From Himantopus leucocephalus (lineage: Eukaryota > Chordata > Aves > Charadriiformes > Recurvirostridae), in contig RSEF01000005.1 in assembly GCA_003993805.1 (NCBI GenBank), forward strand, positions 39,119,023 through 39,183,022: a stretch of DNA of 64,000 bases, written 5' to 3'. The notes under the pieces are model-generated. The model made no database searches. It saw only the letters and a program-made list of their open reading frames with translations, and was not told the origin of the DNA. Of this stretch, positions 22,601 to 36,049 are shown one piece after another; the first letter of the stretch is position 1; every line of letters starts with the position of its first letter. The position numbers and the translations under genes are program-made.

Positions 22601-24889
22601 AAAGCTACAGCAGATGTTACATGAGTAACAAGCCAATATGCCCACATTCTGGTAATTTCTCCCCCCCTAGACATGTTCTCATTAATCTGTGATTAATAGG
22701 ATTTGAGTATAGTAAATGATGTTGATCTATTGTCTGTCTTTGTCCCACGCCATAGAGAGAGCAATTTGTCAGCTCAGCTTTTGTGTGACTATTTAATAGC
22801 AAAGAGGGGGAGAGAAAAGACGCTAATCTTCTAATTGGCATCTATAGAGAAAGGTCTAAGAACACTGCCTGCCTGGAAATAGCTTGTGTGCAATTCCTAT
22901 GCCTGTAAGGCTGAGGCGGATGGACAGTTGTACAGCGCCAGGTGCCCACGGCAAAGGAACTGTATGTGTCTGTCACACAATCACCCCCTGTCCAAAGGGA
23001 GACTGGAGAGCAAGGCGTGCCATAGAACAAGGTGCAATTGCTAACTCTTCAAAGTCTGTTATGTTTCAGCCTGTTACGTGTCAAGGGAGTACTTCTTGAC
23101 TGGTGTGACTTTTATAAAGAGAGAAAGCTTCCTCCTTCCCAGCGTAGAAAGAAAAACGAGGCAGGGGAAGAAAGGGGGGCAGTGATGGAGACCAGAACAG
23201 TCCTCTCACTGGGAAAATCAGAATCAATGGAGGGAACACGAAGTGCCCAAACGCCTTTAAAGAGATGTCAGGTGAACAATGGCTTTGTGCTAAGATGGTG
23301 TCACTTATGATTTAACTGTCCTCCTTAGGTGCTAAGGTTACCTAATAAAATGATTGCCCCTCCCACAGGACAAAACACAAACAATTTCACAATTAAGTCA
23401 CTAGTCCCAATTCCGCAAAGCATGTGACCTGCTGCTTAAAACTAAGCATGAGGACAAATGCTTTGCCTTTCCCTCATCCCTGGGTGTCTATTTGATGTCC
23501 TCCAAAAGGTCAGAATGAAGGCTTGTTTTTCAGGTGCAGTTGAGGAATGGACCCCTCTGGAACATCTACATCCCAGCAAAATGCAGGTTTGTTTCGTGTA
23601 ATGATTTCTTGAGCCGTGAACGCAGCTGATGAGTTCCTCATTCGGTTTAACCATCTGAGCCATTCTGACAATACAACTACTTAAGGCAATGCAACAACTC
23701 TAAAAAAAAATATTTTTTTTGAGGACCTATGTCAGTTTTTTACTGATGTGATTTAGGGCACATTTCTGTAAGTAGTTTTATCAATCCAATGGGTGGAACC
23801 AGTAAATTGCATCAAAGAAGGGTGGGACTATCTTAAACCAGCTTTGTCACTTGGAAATTGTGCTGTGGACCTGAGCATAAAGTTGTTTCTCCCTATGTAA
23901 CTCTTCAGTGGATAAAACATAGAAAATCTTTACTGCCTCTGTTTTAACGCTAATGCATGTGGGCACGATTTAATGGAAACTGATGAAGGATAAAGATTGG
24001 ATAAAGAGATGTTTCCCTGCTGCTTGGCAATGTTACTTGTGGGCACGCTGAACACAGTTATCACCGAGCACAGAGCGTAGCCCTTTTTCTGCCTTTGGGG
24101 GTGAGCAATGACATTTGTCCCCATTTCAGGCATGGCAGAGAGAATACATCCAAACTGCCCCTGTGGAAACACCCACAACTTCCCAGTGGAAAGAGCTCCC
24201 TAAGTAGAGATGCTGAAGCTGTCCTGGATCTATTAATCCCACACTGGGGAGTGCAGTGACAAAATTCCTGCCTGAGAGGGGGCCATGTGAATGAGCTGAA
24301 GCATAGTAGTACATCCATGTCAGCATGTCTCTGCTCTCTAGCTTGTATGTCTTTCAGAGGGAGGAAAATGTCTGTCTTGCTTCTGAACATGAGCTCATGC
24401 AGTACAACGGCAGGCTGTCCTGCAATGTAGATCTGTGGTCTGAAGCTTGGGCGTCTCTGCCTTGTGCTCTGGTCTGATGAACTCTAACGGGACACCTGCT
24501 ATTCTGGATTGCTGCGATCAAGCAAGGGAAGATTTTGTCATCCAAAACTAGAAGGTCTTGGGGTATGCCCAGAACCAGGGTACGGCAGCCTTGGAAAATT
24601 GCAAGGTATCCTGGACTATCTCCTCAATTCCCTTCGTAGAGGAGAGAGGGGTCCTGCAGCCTGGGTGGACTGTCCTTAACCAGCCTGTTTACATAGACAT
24701 TTTCATAGATTTCCCTGGGAGAAGAGGGGCAGAACATACACCCCTTAACTGCTGCCTTCTACCACCTTTTGAAGGTTTTTTTGGTGTCGGAACGCAGTGC
24801 CACATAGATAAAGCCTTCCAAGACTGCACACATCTGTCTCTATGCAGGCATTGTGCAAAGGGCAGGGGAACCACAGGTAGCCAAAACAA
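22600..24889. other. Intergenic DNA, no gene recognised
   Basis: Unique-looking sequence. A T-tract with AG at 23520-23533 resembles an acceptor but has no supported exon. Confidence 0.5.
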
Positions 24890-24964
24890 TAACCAGTAGT
24901 CATACATTCCTTTTCAGAGGTTGGGGNTAACCAGTAGTCATACATCCCTTTTCAGAGGTCGGGG
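24890..24964. repeat. 37-bp direct duplication flanking a single N (probable assembly join)
   Basis: 24890-24926 and 24928-24964 are the same sequence with two differences, separated by one N at 24927. This is the same signature as at 1488-1682. Confidence 0.85.
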
Positions 24965-25299
24965 TGCTTTATCCTGTCCAAGATACAGTGAAAAATGTTG
25001 CAGCTGCAGGGGAGTTTCAGTCTAAATGCTTACACTTTGGGTAAGTTCAAATCTTACGTAATACTTTTGCACAAATATATGTTGTGGCCAGGTTCAAATA
25101 CTGCAAGTTGTGGTTCTTTTTAAAAAAAATGAGGTTAGTTTTTATTTTTAAAATGCTCAGAGCTGTGAGAATGGGAAGGTTTGTTAATCCTGTAAGCAAG
25201 GGAGTAAGCAAAATGCCCCCAAATGCTCGCGCTGAGTAGAGCAGGAGGTGCTGGGAGGCTGCGGGTGGCTGTCTGTGATCTGGACTTCATCTGACAAAG

Positions 25300-25880
25300 T
25301 CCTCTGCATCAGGACGTGAATTTATTGCATCTGTCCATCAACACAGCTCATTACATGGAACTTGAACTTAAGCTGTCACATATTTTCCAATAGATTAATC
25401 TCTATCTAGCATGTGAAGTTGTTGCGAGCGCTATTTGTTGTTTGATATTTCATGCTCTCAGCCTGTTCAAAAAGCTGCCGAGTTAAGGAAGATCAAAATG
25501 CAGAGTGACATTTCTCTTTAAAAAGCCATTATTACAGAAAGGCTCTGGGACTGTTGAAATGTGAGAATACAGTGATAGTAGCGAGTGTTATAAAACTGTT
25601 ATTTTAAAACATGACCTGCTTTCTGCCTGTCCCTTAATATCACTGTGCTTAGAGGGGGAAGGAGGCTGTATTTGAAGCAGTTATCTCCCAGGCAGGCAAT
25701 AGCATCTGGTGATATTAAAATGTCATCAGATGAAAATATATGCAACAGCGTCAACCTCATTTGAATATGAAATGCAAAGACAATCCGAGGCAGACAACTG
25801 CTTGTTTTGAGTGATATCTGAATCCAAAGGCTGGATCATCAATAATAGATTAAGGTTTTTTTGCTTGTTGTAAATTAGAG
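25300..25880. promoter_or_regulatory. Possible conserved non-coding element block
   Basis: About 580 bp of non-repetitive, compositionally even sequence rich in homeodomain (ATTA) and octamer-like (ATTTGAATATG near 25759) motifs, without open frames. By texture it is one of the best enhancer candidates in the desert. Confidence 0.35.
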
Positions 25881-25899
25881 GTTGGATGGGTATTGTCGT

Positions 25900-28800
25900 T
25901 TTGTTTTTTAATTATTTATCGCATTAGCAAGGCTGGCTGTTACAAAACACCAGGCAGAGTAAAAATGTAAAATTCGAAGTGGGAAGAATTAATTTAAAAA
26001 GCTGACACTAGAATAAAGCTTCAAAACCCTGTATCAACTACACTGAAAATTAGATAGTAACATTCTGGTAGTTCTGTCAAAGTCAAATACAGAAGCAATT
26101 GCCAAGTGTTGATAGGCAGTGGATAGAAGGTGTAATCCACTGGGAAGGTTTTGATCCAAAATGAAACAGTTTTCTACCCCTGCTAGTCAGGCAGAAATCT
26201 AATTACTCTCTTTTGATCTCTATGGAGAGGTAAACCAAAGAGTTATAGGTTATGGACAGTTTTATTGATTTTTATCTCAGAAATCAACAAGTGCAGGCTT
26301 TACACTTTACACATACTTGCTTAGCTGGTGTTAGGATCAAATATTTCAAACTGGCTTTCCCTGCTACCAAGTCAATAAGCATTTTAGTTGTTTTGTTCAA
26401 GTTGTACTGTTGATGTTAATATTACAGAACTTTTTTGCACTCAGAAGCTTTGGGGAAAAAGACAACCATGTTTATATTTGGGCGTTTTAAAGCAAAAGTC
26501 TAAACATTTGTTTTTCCATCTACTTGTTTCTCTCTTACAAGACTGCATTGATATATTATGGCTATTACTAGACAAGCACCTGTATTTTTAGCTCTGCGTG
26601 TGAGAAAAGGGTCTTCATTGTAAAGGCAGCAGAACCGGAGTCAGATTAGGTAGAGTCTACCAGTTTTTTGAGGTTTAGCATCCCTTCCATTGACAAGGTA
26701 GAGAAGGATAACCACGATGCAGCCGGTAACAACACCTAAAACCATTTCTGGAGTGCTCCCAAGACATTTCTAGGGTACTCCTGGAGTGCAAGGGAGGAGA
26801 AGGCTTTCTGTTTCTAGCGTTTGCAGTGCACCTTTGAGAAAAAACAGCCGCAAATTTCACTTCTCGTGTTTTAGCATTGAAATACACTTTGGTCCTTTGT
26901 CCTGTCTCTGTGGGTGCAGACATTTCCACAAACACCCACTGTCATCAACGTCAGTTTATGGCAATATTTAATCTTAAAAAAACCCCAACTCTTCTTCCCC
27001 AAGCTACTTACCGTAAATCCGATGTTATTTTGTAGGATGAGTTCAGACATGGGCTGGAATGATCAACAGAGAGGGAAGTCCTTGTTTTTCATGCAGACCC
27101 TCTATAGGCATTTTTGATTAAGTTCAAATACATGGGAAAGATTTCACTGCTAGTCTCAGCTAAAATCTTGGAACACAATGATGTCCCCAATTCAGCAAAT
27201 AGGAGTTGTGCTGTCAAGCTAAAAGATGTCAAGACTTCATGCCAGAGGCATAATTATTTTGCGTCTATTGTTGTTAATTACACATTTTCATGCAATCTAA
27301 TCGGTCTTCAAGAATGTGCATAAAGTCAGGGTCTGCTTGTTCACACACACAAAAAGCTAGTCATTCGTATTTAACTCCGCTGTCAGAGCCACAGGCACAG
27401 GCACGGAGCCTGGGACGAGTGTAGCTTCAAGATTATTTTGATAGCTTCTCTTCTTCGTGTCCTGGGAGATAAGGCTGTTTCTCCCACAGCTGCATTTTTC
27501 CTGAATGACTGACAACCCCTTTAGAGGAGATCAACCCCTTTTTGTGCCCTTTCACTCACTCGGAGGTTATCAGCTAAAACTGCACTCAGCATTCAATCAC
27601 ATCTTTCCCCTGTGGCCGTAACTCCTGTTAACACAATTAACCTTCTGATGGGAACATAAAATGAATCTAGGGAGGGAAAAAGAGCAGAAATACATTCCCA
27701 TGTTAAGGATTAAATGGCCATAGTGCTTATAGCGGTGTTTTTTCACCTCTTTCTCTTCTACAACATTGTCTGTAAGGGGCTATTAGCAGGAAGTCACCTG
27801 TCACAAAAGTCTTCCTGGCAATGCCAGCAGCTCTTATTTTATCAGCAATTTTTTGACTGTAAGGTTGATGGAAAGTATTATGCGACATAAAACTGGATCA
27901 CCAACCACGTTTAAATTTGAATTCGTTTGTGTTTTGGTTTGCTGAATTCTCCCAACCCCCCAAACCCAAAATAATCTGAAAGATACTGATGGACAGCCAA
28001 CATTTTCATTTTTTTTGGGGGGGGGGAGCAGGTGGAGAGGCATGATGAGGACAAATAATATCTGTCTTTTGGGTTTCTTTTTCTATGACAGTATTTGAAA
28101 TTATAAACAGACCCATCGTATATTTATCTTTGTTTTCATTTACTGGCTGTGTTTCTGTCCTGAGCTCTGTATATCTTTGTACGTGTCCCCCTGGCTGTGC
28201 CCCAGCACGTGTCTACTCTAAGCATGTTTTAGCCACAGTATTTTTGAGGGGTCTGAGGATACCCGCAACCTTCCTGAAGCTGAGACATGAATATTCATTC
28301 AATTTGTCCATTTCTACCTCCCTCTGTGCTCCATGGGTGGCTCATTGTCCTGAAGAGGCGGGGGGCTGGGGTGGAGGCCAGCAATACCCCCTTGGACACC
28401 ATGCACAGGCTGCAGCCCATGACCCTGAGGGTGCTGTGCAGGTCTGGTGCTGAATAAACCTCTGGTCTGGCTCTGGCTCTCACTCTGGTTATCTTAAGTA
28501 AGTTAATCCTCTGCACTTTTTTCCTCTACAAAAATATCCATGGAGGATTTTCCCTCAATTTTAAGTGCACCAAAGGCCTCAAGCGAAGAACTAGACATGT
28601 ATTTGAGCTGCTGAGGTAAAGCACTTGGAGGACACCCCCTTGGGCCCATTGACTCCCAGCAGTGATGCTGAAGGTGGAATGGGGTTGGAAGGCACTTGCG
28701 CTCTGACCGACTGAGTCTATACCCCCTCTGTGGCCAGGAGAAGTGCTTGGAGGTGCTGGGCCTTTTGACTTTCTCAGGTCTTGCCTGTTCTGAAGTGTGG

Positions 28801-31800
28801 TCCAGCAGCAGGGACTTGGCCTGTGCGTGGTTTCAGTACTCCAGGCATTTGCCAGACTCTCTGGTAAAACTTATAACCGGACAAGGGATGGAAAATAAAA
28901 CCCCCTTTTCTAGCATAGGCACATCCCCAAGCACAGACAGTGGTTCAGCTGAGGCAGCAGTTAAATGAGATGAGAACATTTTGTGGTTTTCTGTAAGATT
29001 ACAATAATGCTGATTTTTGACTCTACCCCATTTAACAGGTTTGCATAAAATCAGTAACTGTGTGGGTCTAGCTGTTAAGCGTGTACCTGCACTCTTTCTT
29101 TGCTGGTTGAATTGGTTTTATGCAACGCCTCTGGTGACAGATTTAGGGAACTCTGATCATTGTAGCATCAGGTATTCAGCATGCAAGTGCCAAATTTGTA
29201 TTTTCAGCATCCCTCACAGAAGTAGAGCTAATTGCTTAAACAGTAGCCAAAGCAGGCAGAGAAGGAGAACAAGCCACCTTTTAATTTCTGTAATTCTTAC
29301 AGGGTTTTGTATGCTGTGATGTAAGGAATAGGATTATAATGCACATTGTAAAAAGAAATGGAAAATGCAAAATAATTTAGGACAGATTTAATAATGTCAA
29401 CTCTGATTTGTATGTTGTTACACTTCCAAATTTCTTCCTCACTTTCCTGTTACAGCCCTGTTCTCCCAAGCGGGGAGTTAGGGGATAATCTGCATGTGTG
29501 TGTACTTTCCAGCGTTGCCGCTGTAGATTTGGAAAAGTCTAGCAAGGTTAAAACTTCTGTTGAAAACCCCACAGTTAATAATGCTGGAATCTGTCCCTGG
29601 CAAAATAAAAGAAGGTCGTTGCAGCTAGAGACAGGTGCCATGTGCTGCTGAAGAAGAGCCAAGGGAGCTCTGTGATTCTGCCAGTCTGCAGATGAAGCAG
29701 CTACTTGGGCATGGAAGAGAAGAACGAGGAAACACGGTTGATGGGAAAAGGAAGGTGCAGGGATATCAACTGACAATGAAAGGTTGGGCTAATTTTCATT
29801 GTAGGGGTTTTTTTTCTCTATTCATACCTCTTTTCTCTTCTCTTTTCGGTTCAGATGTGTTAGTTGTTCGTCTGTCCTTGTCCTGAGAATTGATTGTTGC
29901 ATCCATGGGAGATTGCTGGCACGAACAAAACACTTACAGTAATTAAAGTGAGGAAAGCTGATGTCAGGCTTGCTTCTCCCTTTCAAAGGAACTAAGAACT
30001 TCACCAGAAAACAGTTGAGTTTCAAATCAAACTTCATTCCACTGGATGCTGTATCCACACTGACACAATTAAAATACGGCTTTCTGTAGTGCTGCAGCAA
30101 TGGAGCACATCCATGGAGCTCTGTGGTAGAGATCACATGAAGGTAAGAGTACCACAGAAGAATTGCACATAAAAATGCCAATAAAGGATGAGGCAAGGTT
30201 AAATAAGATTGTGTCCCTGGCTCACACTGGTATCCCTTGGCTCACTTTTCACGAGAGATACTGGTTAGCCATTGCCATCCCCCTGGCAACTGCCTCCAGC
30301 TCAAGAATCCTCTTACACGTTCCCACTGTGGTCTCTTTAGAGGAGACAAAATCCGCGTGCATTTGACAGGGTCACAGGGAGGTGGCCACGAGGAGATGCG
30401 GTATGTGTCGGGACAACGGTTGCACCCAGGACGTGGGGTGCAGAAGCGCTTTCTGCCAAGCTGAGCTGGCTGCGAAGATCAGAACCTGCTGTGCTGGTGG
30501 GCTGAGGGCAACGTCAGTAACTCGGGTTTTCCCACTGAGGAGAGAGACATGGATATAAACAGAATGGCTGTAAAAATGTGAATTCAGGACATATTAAGCA
30601 GCTCTGATCCTCCTGAAAGACATGTGCGCTGGGGTGTTATGTAAATCCTTAAAGGATGCAGCTCCCAGCTCATCCCGTTGTTGAAAGGGATTAAGCCTCT
30701 GCGAGAGCTGGGCGCTCAGGGATTATGGCTCAGCGTCCAGAGGGGGATGCACCCGGGGTGACTTATGGTGTTCAAGGGCTTTATGCATTCACTCAACACT
30801 TACAGCTGTTAGGATTTATTTTACTTGGTTTCTGGAGACGGCAGACTCTTAGTTTTCCCAAGTCCCACTGACATGCAGAATATCATGGACTCTCTTCCTT
30901 TTCCTGTATCCACACACAGATGTGCTACTGTGAAAAAAAACAGTAGTTGAGAGATGGTACCGTGTCTTTTCTGCTAAACCAGGTCACCTTTACACGGACC
31001 AGCTACCATGTACACTCTCCTTCACTGCCCGAGACCCACAGCTGTACCAGGTGTATCTGTTACCAACCTTCTCCCAGAAAAGCCTTGCTGTATTTTACAG
31101 TCCACGGCACCTCAGATTACTTCTTCATGTAAAAGTTCAGCGTTGCAGTCCAGCCCCTGAGAATCACAGCGTCTGGCTCTGCAGTATGGGGGTGATGTGG
31201 TTATCCATCCTTCTGATAGGGCTGGAGCAGTCACTGTCTGGTGGAAGGGCTTGTGCATTACTATATAATACATCAAACCTCCGGTGCGGCAGCATCTTCC
31301 GAAGAGCAGATAAATTTTCCACTGCCCTGTGTGCCTCTGTGCAGGGCTCTGCCATCCTGCGTACCAGGGATCTGCTTCCCAGCAGCAGGCGACTCAACCA
31401 AGAGAGGGGCAGGTTAGGTTTTGTTACTCTGAAAAATGCGACCTGCTTAAGATGCCACTTAGCACAACCGTGGGCTTTTGTAAAGGAATCTTCTTGTACA
31501 GTTCTTGGAGAAAAGTAAAAGGGGCTTAACTGGGAAACAATTCCCTACCACAAATTATTCACCCTTCCTCATCTTTTTCTGGTGGAGGTGGTGGGACAAT
31601 CTCCCGCACCAGCAACAGTGGGAAAGCCGTACCTTCACTCCATCTTTTTATTATTTTTTTTCCCTTGAGGTGTACTCCTCTTGTTACAACTCTGGAGAAT
31701 GACTGAGGCTGTATGGGTCTAGGCTGTCCCGTACTGTTTTACACTCTGCGTTATCTACTTTTGCTGCTCTGAAGCTGAAGCTCAGAAAACAAAAAAAGAA

Positions 31801-33150
31801 AACACGGGAAGATGTTAATGGGGTTGGATCTGATGTTTCAAAACATCTGCTATTCTCCATTTTTCTGGATTTGTGCTTCCTATCCCTTTCCTTCTAGTAG
31901 GCATCTCTTGATGAAAGAGAAGTAAAATCCATTGGTCTGCATTTCAGAAAGCAGTCTTTAAACTTCCAAACACAGTAGACATTTTCACCTGTATTTTCCA
32001 TGCACAAAAACTGGATGTGGAACAATATCAGAGCAAAATTGGCGGTGTGAGCCTGGAGGTCCATTTGAAAATATGGATCCATTCAAAACTGTATTTCACC
32101 CTCAGTCCTAAATAACTGATTTATGTTCCAGGTGAATTTCTACAGCAATTTACAGTTCTTCTACTCTTTCAATTATCCATTTTTCCCCTATTGAGATCTT
32201 ATTCATTTTCATTTACTTCTGTAAAATCTTTTTTCCTGCTCACAGTACCATTATGCCTTCCCTGACTATTTCTTTGAAATTAAGTGCTTGGTTCTTTATC
32301 TTTTCATCATTAATTACCGATGTCTTTTTGACCTCTGCTTTGTAAGCTACCGTGTCATATTTCTATTTCCTATCTTTTAGACTCGGTTTAGATATATTTT
32401 TTTTTCTTTAACGACCTGCTCTGAATAGCTTTGTTCTTGTTTTTCAGTCAGTTCCCAGAATGGCCGCACAGCCGAACCTTTGCCCTCCTCTCTTGTTTTT
32501 CATCTTGTCTCTGTTGTATCAATGGCCTAGTTAAAAATGTATTTTACAGCTCCCTGAGGCCAAGCTGCTCTCTGTTTTTATAATTATGCTGATTATAATC
32601 TATATAGGTATCTCGATAACCTTTTGCTATGACCGTGGGCCAGTTAGCACCTCTCTTCTCAGGGCCAGATGTAGTCGGGTGTGAACAGAAGTGAGTGCCA
32701 CTGTAAGGCTTGGGGTTTGGTTTCGGAGACGGGAATAACAGGAACAGAAGCCGCTTCATGAACGTTGGATTAGTGAAATGTTAGTTTAAAGGGATGAGGA
32801 TTTTTTCCTGTGAAAAGCTCTTCAGGGAGAAGGGTGGCACTTTGGTAGTTCAGGAAGATTCAAACCTGTCCTTAGGCATCCAAATGATTTCTTGGGCTGG
32901 TTCCACGTATATAATTTCACTATGCCTTATAGTGGCATTTCCATTTGTTTCTTTCTTCATAATCATTCCCAAAGTTGTTTTTTTTTTTATTTTGTAGTTG
33001 AAAAAATTCAAATAGTTCATAAATTATTTCCCCGTCTTTGCCAAATCTCCCATTAGCATCAGTGGAGTCTCATTTAGCAAGCGAGGGTAGACTCCACCAT
33101 CGCCTTTAAGTATTCCTTTCTCGGGGAGTGATGGCTAGGAAGGAAGGCCA
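25900..33150. other. Intergenic DNA, no gene recognised
   Basis: Long gene-free stretch. A T8/G10 run lies at 28009-28026. An AATAAA sits near 28453 without a recognisable transcript. Several pyrimidine tracts are present (32140-32480). No tRNA, coding family or CRISPR-like array is seen. Confidence 0.5.
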
Positions 33151-33179
33151 GCTGGTTTTTTCAAGACTGTGAGAGCGGC

Positions 33180-33480
33180 TGGGCCTTCTCGCTGAAATAT
33201 ATTTTATAAATGTGTAAAGAGAGACATGATAAATGCAGGCATTTGCTGTCATTTTGTTCTTTTAAATAAATAACTGAGTATAATGAGTCTCAGCCACAGA
33301 ATGAACATAATGAACCTCCAAAAAAGATGTTGTCTGAGAGCAATATTTACCACTGAGGAAGGGATTGTTACAGAAACAAAAATTGTTTAGACGTTAGTGG
33401 GTGAGATAAGAATCTATTAAAGGAATTAAAAGCGAAGATGATTCATCACACATTTCTGCTTATTTGTAAGAGACACATGA
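33180..33480. promoter_or_regulatory. AT-rich block, weak enhancer candidate
   Basis: Complex AT-rich sequence with AAATAAATAA and ATAATGAG motifs and no reading frame. Support is textural only. Confidence 0.2.
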
Positions 33481-34439
33481 AAGGCAGGGATTTCAAAACA
33501 TTTGTATTAGAAAAACATCAATAACAAAGCCCCCTGATTTAATTTTTCAGTCTCTCGGGCTTCAAAAGAAGATGTGACTTGTCCACATTTGCCTTGAAAA
33601 ACACACAGCGCTGCAAACTAGCAAAGGCTCGTTTTGCTTTGCTACATTTCACTTTTAGATTGGTCACCTATACATGATATTTACACCATTTTCTTCCGTG
33701 CAAAGATCTAGGAACCGTTTCTTGTTGTGTTGAGAGTCAGATTCCTGACGCGTTTGAAAGGAGCGAAGGGTTTCTCCTGGCGCTGCTGTGCCCCGGGGAA
33801 AGCCTGTCTCACCTCCTGCTCGCCCCTCGCTCCCACCTACGCTGCCCTTCTCCAGCCAACCCCCTGCTCTCCCCGCTGAGAAAATCCCTCTGTAACCGAA
33901 TTAAGGGAGTCAATCAACTGTCTGTGTTTTGCTTCCCCCTGTCATTGGCAGGAGACCGCTGCAATGGGTTATGGTAAAGATTTAGGTATGTCAGGGCCAT
34001 ACTTTTATGAGGTTACGTGGGTGCCGAAGCAAGGTCTCACAGCACAACTGTCGTAGGAAATTTGTCTTAAAGTGTTTTGCATAGCTGAATACAGACAGTA
34101 TTGGTAATATAAGATAATACAATTAGATAATATAATAATATAGGATTTTTATGGGTACATTTGCTATAGGGGGATAATAGAGAACACGGCAACAAAAGCA
34201 AGAAATAGAGAAAGAAGTGAAACCAAAAGAGAACACGTAAATAAACAAGCAAGCTGTCAGCCAGCGTTGTGACTCTGTTGGAAGAAAACAGGAGTTATGG
34301 TTTAGCAAATCCCAATTCCTTTTGTTGTACAGCCCGAGTTCTGCCGAACAATATTCTTTTAGATGTCTCCTCTAAGTCGAGCATCTATTAAACAGCTTTT
34401 GAAAATGAACTAGCTTGTACCAGCTCCTGCTAATTTGGA

Positions 34440-35680
34440 ACGGGGGGATCAGTAAAATCCTGATGCGGTGGAAAGCGGCAATAATTTCCCCCCGCGTGGG
34501 GGTGGCACATCAAGCACCAAACACACATTTAAGGCTGAGCAGCAGTTGGGAAAGACCGAGCCGGGGAGGACAGGGAAGAGCTGGATTTGGCTGTTCCCCG
34601 GTGTGAGCGGTGCCCTGGGGAAATGGAGCCGCCTGCTCGAGCATCGCCGGGAAGAGCTGGAACGCCGCTGAACTGCTGCGGCTCCGCTCCTTTCCTCAGC
34701 CTCTGACTCAGCACAGCCCAGTGCTATAGACGTAGTGTCCGGTATAGCCCGACAGCTCCGTGACTTTGAGGAGATGTGCGGCACGTTGGGGAAAGCAGAG
34801 CTGTGCTGAGTTCAGGGCTGCAGGGTCAGTGCCAAACCCCTGCCGGGCTTCTCCAGGCTGCCCCATGGGCTCATTCCCCATGGGCGAGAAGGATACTGGT
34901 GGTGGGGGGGGACAGGGGATGAAAGGGGTAAGGAGGCCCTGAGATCTCACACGGTCCTTTGAAAGGTGCTCTCGCACCTAGGAAGGTCAGTGAAAAGTTA
35001 AGGGAGCTACATTTGCATGCGGAGGCATCCTCCCCGTTCCCCGACACACCACCATCCCCTGCTCAGGCTGGGTACAGCAGGCACTGAAACCCAAACTGGC
35101 TTCTGGTCTTTGCTTTTGAGGAAAAAGTGATTCCTTTCTAAGGGCAACNTAATAAAAAAAAAAAAAAAGAAAAAAAAGAAAATCCCCATTTTCAGAATGC
35201 AGGAAAACTTTATCAGACTTGTTTATTTTAATGGCATTTTTTCTCTTTACCCCGTATCATTTAAAAATGCCAAACTGCATTTTTTGCTCCCACTTAAAGG
35301 TGCGATGAGCCTTGTAAACATAAACTGGGTACAGGATATTTCAAGCCAAGAGCCAGCTGTTTTGCAGATTCATAACTGTCTAAGGACAAATGCCTCTACG
35401 CGAAGAAATACCACGCAACTGTAGGAGTCACTGCCTTGTTCGCTACAATGCTCAATGCTTATTTTAAGTCCTAACTCCGCTATTCTTTATTGCTATTTTC
35501 ATTTCTGATACAGTTCTGCTTGTGTATCTTCCAACTGAACATACTGTGCTTCTGTTTAACTGTCTATTTATAGTCATAAGAGAAATAAACATATAAAATA
35601 AATGCATCTTGATGCATAGCTGTGCAGGAGTACAGATGTTTTATTAATGAAAATGAATCCGGCTTTTTGTAAGTCATGGC
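34440..35680. other. Intergenic DNA with a moderately GC-rich patch
   Basis: 34440-34980 is GC-richer with moderate CpG but no promoter motif I can name. A poly-A run follows an N at 35149. No gene is recognised. Confidence 0.45.
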
Positions 35681-35689
35681 AGCAATATA

Positions 35690-36010
35690 ACATATCATTG
35701 TTTGCTCCTCTGCTAGACGGTCCCTGCTGTTTTTACATAGAAATTCCTGTAATACTTAATGGACATCTGGAAGAATTCAGCCAATTAATCGAATTCACGC
35801 AGGAGCTAGGCTAATGGCTGTCTGAAAGGCAGATTACATTAAATCAAACTTGCAATATGAATGAAAGTACTTAATCATACATGCAACATTCATTAGACGC
35901 GGCACAGCAAGTGTTTTGATTACTTTAATGAAAGATCAGGTAAAGTGCATCAACTGAACAGATTGAAGAGACAGCATGCTTACAAATGTTTGATTATGTT
36001 GACTATCAAC
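35690..36010. promoter_or_regulatory. Possible conserved non-coding element
   Basis: Non-repetitive AT-rich sequence with dense homeodomain motifs (CCAATTAATCG near 35780, TGATTACTTTAATG near 35918) and no frame. Inferred from texture only. Confidence 0.35.
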
Positions 36011-36049
36011 AGAAACAGTGCCAGTAATTTATAGCAAAACATATTTGGA

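Noticed and set aside
28300..28470. GC-rich segment ending in AATAAA, considered as a processed pseudogene or LTR end
   Set aside because: No recognisable coding sequence, poly-A tail, target-site duplication or paired LTR could be found.
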